A DNA stretch of 29,248 nt from RGIG4608 sp045637205. GTDB lineage: Bacteria > Bacillota > Clostridia > Oscillospirales > CAG-272. The stretch is from contig JAZTYY010000063.1 in the NCBI GenBank assembly GCA_045637205.1, positions 1-29,248 on the forward strand, written 5' to 3'. Positions 24,140 through 29,248 of the stretch are shown here, piece after piece. The translations under genes were made by a program, and so were the position numbers. A model generated the notes under the pieces. That model was not told where the DNA came from, did not search any database, and worked only from the letters and a program-made list of their open reading frames with translations. Every line of letters begins with the position of its first letter. The first letter of the stretch is position 1.

Positions 24140-24679
24140 ATGGCAAAAAGAAAATCGTCATTTGATAAAGGCATAGTGGTAAGTGGCGTTTTGGTTGCGC
24201 TTTCGGTGATTATTCTGTATCTTGGATCTGCGATTGAGGTGCTTGACCTGACCATGAGCGCAATTGTTTCACTTCTTGCGGTGGTAATAGTAATTGAGAT
24301 GGGATATAAATATGCCTGGGCCACGTATGCGGCAACGTCAGTCCTTTCACTTTTACTTCTTCCTCAAAAAACGCCCGCGATATTCTATGCCTGCTTTATG
24401 GGATTTTATCCAATAATAAAATCTTACGTTGAGAGAATAAATTCCGCAGTTTTGCGCTGGATTATAAAGCTTGCTATAGGACATTCAGCACTTGCTATGA
24501 TGCTCTTAGTAATGTTTATTTTCGTTCCCGAAGAATTGGAGACTGGGTGGTTGTTTTTTAGTACATATATTCTCGGCATAGTTGCCTTTGTTATGTACGA
24601 CGTTGCACTCACAAAGCTCATCTCCTTCTATTTTGTAAGAATTAGGGATAGAATTAAGATTTATAAGTTTTTGAGATAA
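24140..24679 (+). CDS. Hypothetical membrane protein
   Basis: Membrane protein of 179 residues with a basic N terminus (MAKRKSSFDK) and about five hydrophobic helices. I do not recognise the family; the general shape resembles small YybS/DUF2232-like or ECF-type membrane subunits, but no motif decides. I start at the ATG at 24140, 5 bases after the stop of the J-domain gene. A start at 24101 inside that gene is also possible, but it would overlap and add a non-membrane stretch. Ribosome site is weak, so translation is probably coupled to the upstream gene. A terminator follows directly. Confidence 0.75.
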   Translation: MAKRKSSFDKGIVVSGVLVALSVIILYLGSAIEVLDLTMSAIVSLLAVVIVIEMGYKYAWATYAATSVLSLLLLPQKTPAIFYACFMGFYPIIKSYVERINSAVLRWIIKLAIGHSALAMMLLVMFIFVPEELETGWLFFSTYILGIVAFVMYDVALTKLISFYFVRIRDRIKIYKFLR

Positions 24680-24682
24680 GAA

Positions 24683-24712
24683 AAAACCCATCGGAATTTT
24701 CCGATGGGTTTT
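24683..24712 (+). terminator. Terminator of the DUF5685 operon
   Basis: AAAACCCATCGGAA (24683-24696) pairs with TTCCGATGGGTTTT (24699-24712), starting 4 bases after the stop codon. The T-run is formed by the arm of the stem itself. Confidence 0.88.
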
Positions 24713-24757
24713 GCAAATATATCAAAATTTTAAAAATTTCTTTCAAAAACAAAATTG

Positions 24758-24790
24758 GATCTTGACATTATTCGAGATATAGAATATAAT
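24758..24790 (+). promoter_or_regulatory. Promoter of the restriction-modification cassette, with GATC touching the -35
   Basis: TTGACA (24762-24767) and TATAAT (24785-24790) are separated by 17 bp. A GATC (24758-24761) sits directly against the -35 hexamer. If the cassette recognises GATC, as its family suggests, methylation of this site could change promoter use and give feedback. Confidence 0.85.
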
Positions 24791-24821
24791 AGATACAACA
24801 AGTATTTTAAGGAGAAAAACT

Positions 24822-25889
24822 ATGATTCAATATATTACTGCAAGAGAGGCAGCAGAAAAATGGAATATTTCTCAACGAAGAGTTTCAATTCTTTGTGCGG
24901 AAAACAGAATTCCTGATGTAGCTATGCTTGGGAACATGTGGATCATCCCAAGAAATGCAGAAAAACCAACCGATGCAAGAAAAGAAAAGCAAGTAAAACA
25001 CACAACGGATGCCCACCCTTTTGTTAAATGGGTAGGTGGTAAAGGTCAGTTGATTGATGTGTTGAAGAAAAATTTGCCACCATATATGGGCACACAAATC
25101 ACCAAATATGCAGAACCTTTTGTTGGTGGTGGTGCTTTCTTGTTTGACCTTATTAGTGCTTATGAATTTGATGAGATTTACATCAATGATAACAATAAAG
25201 AACTCATAAATGTTTATGAAGTTGTTAAAAGCAACTGCAATCTTTTGATTATCAAGCTAAAAGAAATGGAAACTTTGTATAACAATCTTTCAGAAGAAGA
25301 TCAGCAAGCATTTTATTATAAAAAAAGAGATGAATTTAATGAACTTGTGTTGTCAAAAGAATCAAGTGTTGTTAAAGCATCTTTGTTTATCTTCCTAAAT
25401 AAAACTTGTTTCAACGGAATTTATAGAGTTAACAAAAAAGGAAAATTTAACGTTCCTTTTGGCAAAAGAAAATCTGTAAATGTTTGTGATGTAGAAAACC
25501 TACACAAAACTTCCGAACTGCTTCAAAATGTAATTATGAAATCTTGTGATTATCACGATGTTTTGAACTTTGCCGATTCGTCTACTCTTGTTTATTTCGA
25601 CCCACCTTATAGACCCTTGAATGCAACCTCATCATTCACTTCTTATACCGAAGATGATTTTTCAGATAAGGATCAAATAGAACTTGCAATTCTATTCAAA
25701 GATTTGGCATCAAGAGGTGCAAAAGTTATGTTGAGTAATTCAGATCCTAAAAATGTCAATGAAGATGACAACTTTTTTGATGATTTGTTTGCAGATTATA
25801 ACATAATGAGAGTCAATGCTTCACGCTCTATCAATAGTGTTGGTAGCAAACGAGGGAAAATCAAAGAATTATTAATCACAAATTATTAA
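24822..25889 (+). CDS. HTH-Dam fusion: DNA adenine methyltransferase (GATC type)
   Basis: DNA N6-adenine methyltransferase of the Dam/DpnM family, 355 residues. An extra N-terminal domain (1-50) reads like an excisionase/MerR-type helix-turn-helix (ITAREAAEKWNISQRRVSIL, ending GNMWIIP). The methylase follows with KWVGGK (69-74), motif I EPFVGGG (98-104), CFNGIYR (196-202) and catalytic motif IV DPPY (260-263). Family members modify the A of GATC. The ATG follows AAGGAGAAAAACT. It is the first gene of a three-gene cassette with the nuclease 12 bases downstream. The added HTH could let the enzyme repress its own promoter. Codon use is A+T-richer and leans on TTG/TTA leucine, unlike the CTT-rich flanks. 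Confidence 0.92.
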   Translation: MIQYITAREAAEKWNISQRRVSILCAENRIPDVAMLGNMWIIPRNAEKPTDARKEKQVKHTTDAHPFVKWVGGKGQLIDVLKKNLPPYMGTQITKYAEPFVGGGAFLFDLISAYEFDEIYINDNNKELINVYEVVKSNCNLLIIKLKEMETLYNNLSEEDQQAFYYKKRDEFNELVLSKESSVVKASLFIFLNKTCFNGIYRVNKKGKFNVPFGKRKSVNVCDVENLHKTSELLQNVIMKSCDYHDVLNFADSSTLVYFDPPYRPLNATSSFTSYTEDDFSDKDQIELAILFKDLASRGAKVMLSNSDPKNVNEDDNFFDDLFADYNIMRVNASRSINSVGSKRGKIKELLITNY

Positions 25890-25901
25890 GGAGTAGCACT
25901 T

Positions 25902-26762
25902 ATGAACCGAAATTTTAATCAATGGCTTTCGACATTCAAAGATAACATCGCAACTTGGACTTACTACACCGATTTTAATAAAGTTTATTCCAATGTTGAC
26001 AATATAAAAGTTGAATTAAACATTCTAAACTCTCTTATTGGCTCAACTGATATTGAAAATGAATTCAAAAATATTTTAATAGACTATCCCAAAACTCTCA
26101 AGGCGATCCCCATTCTTATCGCTAAAAGAGAAAACGAAATTAAAATCACAGATGCAACCCAAAACTATGTTTTCAACTTTAACAAACCAAATTATTCTGT
26201 AGAAGAATATGCAACCTTCATGAGAAAAACAGGCTTGTTTGATTTGTTGGAAAATCATATAATTCACTCACTTGTTGACTATGTAATGGGAGTTGAGGTT
26301 GGTATGGACACCAACGGTCGCAAAAACAGAACAGGCGATGCTATGGAAGATTTGGTAGAAACATATTTACAACAAGCAGGATTGGTGAAAAATGTTAATT
26401 ATTTCAAAGAAATGACCACAACCGAGATCAAAAGACATTGGAACATTGATCTTTCTGCCATTGTTTCTACAGAAAAGTTGGAAAAAAGATTTGATTTTGT
26501 TGTAAAAACAGAAACCACAATCTACGGCATCGAAACGAACTTCTATTCAGGTGGTGGTTCAAAGTTGAATGAAACTGCAAGAAGTTATTACAAGATTGCA
26601 GAAAAATCCAAACTCATTCCAAATTTCGAATTTGTTTGGTTTACTGATGGTATAGGTTGGAACAGTGCTAAATACAACCTTGAGGAAACATTTGAGATAA
26701 TGGAGCACATTTATTCTATTTCTGATTTGGAAAATGGAATAGCAAAAGTGATTTTTAGATAG
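25902..26762 (+). CDS. DpnII/MboI-like type II restriction endonuclease
   Basis: Predicted nuclease of 286 residues that cuts unmethylated DNA at GATC. The sequence follows the DpnII family: RNRTGDAMEDLVETYL-like helix (about 142-157), then FDFVV with D198 and IETNFYSGGGSK with E211 and N213, which form the likely active site of a PD-(D/E)XK-type fold. The family assignment and the neighbouring Dam methylase agree. The ATG follows AAGGAGTAGCACTT and lies 12 bases after the methylase stop. The length is close to that of R.DpnII. GATC specificity is an inference from the family. Confidence 0.9.
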   Translation: MNRNFNQWLSTFKDNIATWTYYTDFNKVYSNVDNIKVELNILNSLIGSTDIENEFKNILIDYPKTLKAIPILIAKRENEIKITDATQNYVFNFNKPNYSVEEYATFMRKTGLFDLLENHIIHSLVDYVMGVEVGMDTNGRKNRTGDAMEDLVETYLQQAGLVKNVNYFKEMTTTEIKRHWNIDLSAIVSTEKLEKRFDFVVKTETTIYGIETNFYSGGGSKLNETARSYYKIAEKSKLIPNFEFVWFTDGIGWNSAKYNLEETFEIMEHIYSISDLENGIAKVIFR

Positions 26763-26767
26763 AATTT

Positions 26768-27505
26768 ATGGCAACAAAGATACCTTTACAACCCGAAAAT
26801 TTTGAACTTGAAACCAATACTGTTTGGGCATTTCCCAATAGAGGCAAGTGGGCAACTCACGATGCCAAATACAGAGGAAATTGGTCACCATACATACCAA
26901 GAAACATTATTTTGCGATATTCTAATGAAGGTGATACTGTTTTAGACCAATTTGTTGGTGGTGGCACAACTGCAGTCGAATGTAAGCTTACACATCGAAA
27001 CTTTATTGGCATAGATATTAATCCTAATGCAATTTCTTTATCTCAAAGCAAGTGTAATTTTGAATTTGAAACTGATTGTACAACAAAAATAATGCTTGGA
27101 GATGCAAGAAAACTTGAACTTTCAGATGAATCAGTCGATTTGGTTTGTACTCATCCACCATATGCTGACATCATTCATTATAGCGAAGATGTCGAAGGCG
27201 ATTTATCACACTTGAGTATGAAATCCTTTTTGCCCGAAATTTACAAGGTAGCAGAAGAGTCATACAGAGTTTTGAAAAAAGATAAATATTGTGCAGTTCT
27301 AATGGGTGACACTCGAAAGAATGGCATGGTACAACCGTTGGCTTTTGAAACAATGACAATGTTTCGCTTGGCAGGTTTCAAATTGAAAGAGATCATAATT
27401 AAAGAACAACACAATTGTAAAGCAACAGGATTTTGGAAAACAAATAGTGTAAAGCACAATTTCCTTTTGCTTGCACATGAGTATTTGTTTATTTTTAAAA
27501 AATAG
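26768..27505 (+). CDS. Second DNA methyltransferase of the cassette
   Basis: SAM-dependent DNA methyltransferase of 245 residues. Motif I is LDQFVGGGTT (59-68), the acidic motif II is GIDINP (81-86) and the catalytic motif IV is HPPY (129-132) in CTHPPYADII, in place of the usual DPPY, NPPY or SPPY. Motif order (I before IV) differs from the Dam-type neighbour only in the missing target domain between. It could methylate the same site on single-stranded or hemimethylated DNA as DpnA does, or another base such as N4-cytosine. I do not call it DpnA because the catalytic motif differs. It starts 5 bases after the nuclease stop with a weak ribosome site, so it is probably coupled. Confidence 0.85.
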   Translation: MATKIPLQPENFELETNTVWAFPNRGKWATHDAKYRGNWSPYIPRNIILRYSNEGDTVLDQFVGGGTTAVECKLTHRNFIGIDINPNAISLSQSKCNFEFETDCTTKIMLGDARKLELSDESVDLVCTHPPYADIIHYSEDVEGDLSHLSMKSFLPEIYKVAEESYRVLKKDKYCAVLMGDTRKNGMVQPLAFETMTMFRLAGFKLKEIIIKEQHNCKATGFWKTNSVKHNFLLLAHEYLFIFKK

Positions 27506-27524
27506 AATGATAAAAATCAAAACC

Positions 27525-27560
27525 GCCCGACTTCGATTTGAAGTCGGGCAATATTTTTAT
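27525..27560. terminator. Terminator between the cassette and gapA
   Basis: GCCCGACTTC (27525-27534) pairs with GAAGTCGGGC (27540-27549) around GATTT. AATATTTTTATTTTT follows on the plus strand and GGTTTTGATTTTTA on the minus strand, so both convergent genes are served. Confidence 0.9.
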
Positions 27561-27566
27561 TTTTAA

Positions 27567-28586
27567 TTAAGCAAGTTCAGCAAAGTACTTGATTGTACGA
27601 ACCATCTGGCTTGTGTAGCTGTTTTCGTTGTCGTACCAAGAAACAACCTGTACCTGATATGTGTCGTCATCAATCTTAGCAACCATTGTCTGTGTTGCAT
27701 CGAAGAGAGAACCGTATCTCATACCGATAACGTCGGAAGAAACGATTTCGTCTGTGTTGTAACCAAAGGATTCGTTAGAAGCAGCCTTCATAGCAGCGTT
27801 GATGCCGTCCTTTGTGATGTTCTGACCTTTAACAACTGCAACAAGGATTGTTGTAGAACCTGTGCATGTGGGAACTCTCTGTGCAGAACCGATGAGCTTA
27901 CCATTGAGCTCAGGGATTACAAGGCCGATAGCCTTAGCAGCACCTGTGGAGTTAGGAACCATGTTCTGTGCGCCTGCACGAGCACGGCGAAGGTCACCCT
28001 TTCTGTGAGGACCGTCAAGGATCATCTGGTCACCTGTGTAAGCGTGAACTGTTGTCATGATACCGCTCTGGATGGGAGCATAATCATTAAGAGCCTTAGC
28101 CATGGGAGCCAAGCAGTTTGTTGTACAAGAAGCAGCAGAGATGATTGTGTCATCAGCTGTAAGTGTTTCGTTGTTTGTACCGAAAACGATTGTCTTAAGA
28201 TCGTTACCTGCGGGAGCAGAGATAACAACCTTCTTAGCACCTGCTGTGATGTGAGCCATGGACTTTTCCTTGGATGTATAGAAACCTGTGCATTCGAGAA
28301 CTACATCAACACCGAGTTCACCCCAGGGGCAGTCTGCAGCGTTCTTTTCAGCATAGATCTTGAGAACCTTACCGTCAACTGTGATTGTACCAGCTTCGTC
28401 ATCAGCTTCAACTGTGTGACCGTCGTAACGACCCTGAGCTGTATCATACTTGAGAAGGTGAGCGAGCATCTTGGGGCTTGTGAGGTCATTGATAGCAACA
28501 ACTTCATAACCTTCTGCGCCAAACATCTGGCGGAATGCGAGACGGCCGATACGACCGAAACCGTTAATAGCAACTTTTACTGACAT
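27567..28586 (-). CDS. gapA: Glyceraldehyde-3-phosphate dehydrogenase
   Basis: Glycolytic enzyme that oxidises glyceraldehyde 3-phosphate with NAD and phosphate; 339 residues, normal for type I GAPDH. The NAD-binding motif NGFGRIGR is at residues 8-15 and the active-site cysteine is in SAASCTTNC (about 150-158). HAYTGDQ and the R in GSAQRVPT contact phosphate. The ATG follows TTGGAGGAAACTCAAA. Codon use is that of a strongly expressed gene. The 5' leader is about 65 bases with a hairpin (28620-28636) near its start. It stands alone; no pgk or tpi follows. Confidence 0.97.
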   Translation of the reverse strand: MSVKVAINGFGRIGRLAFRQMFGAEGYEVVAINDLTSPKMLAHLLKYDTAQGRYDGHTVEADDEAGTITVDGKVLKIYAEKNAADCPWGELGVDVVLECTGFYTSKEKSMAHITAGAKKVVISAPAGNDLKTIVFGTNNETLTADDTIISAASCTTNCLAPMAKALNDYAPIQSGIMTTVHAYTGDQMILDGPHRKGDLRRARAGAQNMVPNSTGAAKAIGLVIPELNGKLIGSAQRVPTCTGSTTILVAVVKGQNITKDGINAAMKAASNESFGYNTDEIVSSDVIGMRYGSLFDATQTMVAKIDDDTYQVQVVSWYDNENSYTSQMVRTIKYFAELA

Positions 28587-28619
28587 TTTGAGTTTCCTCC
28601 AATTAAATAAAAATATGGG

Positions 28620-28636
28620 ACATAGATATACTATGT
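28620..28636 (-). promoter_or_regulatory. 5' leader hairpin of gapA
   Basis: ACATAG (28620-28625) and CTATGT (28631-28636) form a short hairpin about 16 bases from the predicted start. Such a hairpin may protect the mRNA 5' end; no regulator is implied. Confidence 0.35.
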
Positions 28637-28658
28637 GTTATATGTCTCTCGACTATAT

Positions 28659-28687
28659 ATTTTACATTATTTTTCTAAAATATACAA
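28659..28687 (-). promoter_or_regulatory. Promoter of gapA
   Basis: TAAAAT (28659-28664) with TTGTAT (28682-28687) and a 17-bp spacer. The -35 is weak, so the assignment is tentative. The rest of 28690-28840 is A+T-rich; an inverted repeat AAAATCGAA/TTCGATTTT is seen near 28741-28780 with a 19-base loop. Confidence 0.5.
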
Positions 28688-28840
28688 TACTCTTTTTTGA
28701 TTTTTTTCATAATTTACCATTTCAATAAATTTTCTCAAGATAAAATCGAAGTTTCGTGCGTTTTGTCAATTCGATTTTTATTTTTCTCACTAAATAATTT
28801 ATTATTGTGAAGTATTTTGATTATTTTTTCAAAAGTTCTA

Positions 28841-28869
28841 TTGACAATTTTTTTGAAATATGGTATAAT
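28841..28869 (+). promoter_or_regulatory. Promoter of rpsF
   Basis: Perfect TTGACA (28841-28846) and TATAAT (28864-28869) with a 17-bp spacer, preceded by A+T-rich DNA that could act as an UP element. Confidence 0.92.
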
Positions 28870-28879
28870 ACGAATTTGA

Positions 28880-28930
28880 ACGGGCAAAATTTATCCCGTC
28901 TCTCTGCCGTCGAACCAGATCGATCGACGG
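28880..28930 (+). promoter_or_regulatory. rpsF leader with two hairpins, possible r-protein binding site
   Basis: ACGGG (28880-28884) pairs with CCCGT (28895-28899), and CCGTCGA (28907-28913) pairs with TCGACGG (28924-28930) around a 10-base loop. Leaders of rpsF in many bacteria contain an S6:S18-binding hairpin for feedback control. I cannot match its conserved bases with certainty, so the assignment is only by position and structure. Confidence 0.4.
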
Positions 28931-28957
28931 TCTGAAGTCCATAGGGAGGTATAAAAC

Positions 28958-29248
28958 ATGGAAAAGATCATCAATTCTTATGAAAGCATGCTCATCGTCA
29001 GCCTTGCAAACGGCGAAGAGGCCGCTCTGGCAACTGTGAACAAGTTCAAAGGTCTGATCGAGGCCAATGCGGAGCTCGTTCAGGTTGATGATTGGGGCAA
29101 GCGTCGTTTCGCATATCCGATTCAGGATATGAACGAAGGCTACTACACGGTTGTTACCTTCAAGAGTGAGGGTGCATTCCCCGCTGAGCTGCAGCGCTTG
29201 ATGACCATTGATGAGGCGGTTCTCCGCGCAATGGTAATCCGTCTGGAG
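28958..29248 (+). CDS. rpsF: Ribosomal protein S6 (3' end beyond the window)
   Basis: Small-subunit ribosomal protein S6, read from its ATG to the window edge: 97 codons with no stop. It begins MEKIINSYESMLIVSL and contains WGKRRFAYPIQDMNEGYY, the typical S6 core, and TIDEAVLRAMVIRLE near the end. Few residues should be missing, since S6 is usually 95-130 residues. The ribosome site is GGGAGGT seven bases before the ATG. Base composition is visibly richer in G and C than that of its neighbours, as expected from strong codon selection. Genes ssb and rpsR usually follow. Confidence 0.95.
   Translation, partial: MEKIINSYESMLIVSLANGEEAALATVNKFKGLIEANAELVQVDDWGKRRFAYPIQDMNEGYYTVVTFKSEGAFPAELQRLMTIDEAVLRAMVIRLE

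Noticed and set aside
28005..28583. Long open frame (192 codons) opposite gapA
   Set aside because: It is the antisense shadow of a strongly biased, certain gene and has no ribosome site; the same holds for the long frames opposite copA and rny.

Overview
The window looks like a chromosomal segment of a gut-type Clostridia (Firmicutes/Bacillota; an Oscillospirales-like metagenome-derived lineage would fit). The basis is a tyrosine T-box leader, RNase Y, class II aldolase, BspA-like leucine-rich lipoproteins with Gram-positive lipoboxes, strong AGGAGG ribosome sites, and many promoters of the TTGACA-17-TATAAT form. The genus cannot be read from the sequence. No tRNA, rRNA, CRISPR array, transposase or prophage gene is visible.

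Layout. 1-3840: tyrS (-) under a T-box, mtaB (-), and the divergent uracil phosphoribosyltransferase gene. 3895-6490: a RluD-type pseudouridine synthase and an apolipoprotein N-acyltransferase (+). 6535-8650: an LRR lipoprotein (-) behind a long structured leader RNA that ends in an attenuator-like terminator. 8712-8950: a dense array of small hairpins. 9038-12297: an SDR dehydrogenase (+), then convergently a copper P-type ATPase (-) with a CopZ-like domain fused to its C terminus behind an internal ribosome site. 12368-12631: a MITE-like inverted-repeat element. 12692-15372: divergent fba (-) and rny (+). 15373-15821: terminators and a tandem palindromic repeat. 15822-17030: a second LRR lipoprotein. 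17079-22234: a two-component system (-) divergent from an operon encoding a VTC-type polyphosphate polymerase, a DUF4956 membrane protein and a Cthe_2159-like beta-helix lipoprotein. 22278-24679: a small beta protein (-), then DUF5685, J-domain and membrane-protein genes (+). 24822-27505: a GATC-type (DpnII/MboI-like) restriction-modification cassette with an HTH-Dam fusion, the nuclease and a second methylase. 27567-28586: gapA (-). 28958-end: rpsF (+), cut by the window edge.

The core is housekeeping (translation, RNA decay, glycolysis, pyrimidine salvage) with accessory modules between. The most interesting candidates are the structured leader at 8445-8650, the TCS/VTC/DUF4956/beta-helix locus, the CopA-CopZ fusion with an internal start, and the HTH-Dam gene whose promoter has a GATC site touching the -35 hexamer. 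Two intergenic repeat elements (8712-8950 and 12368-12631) share both edges but differ inside, which suggests a modular repeat family. All functional statements are read from motifs; no database search was possible.
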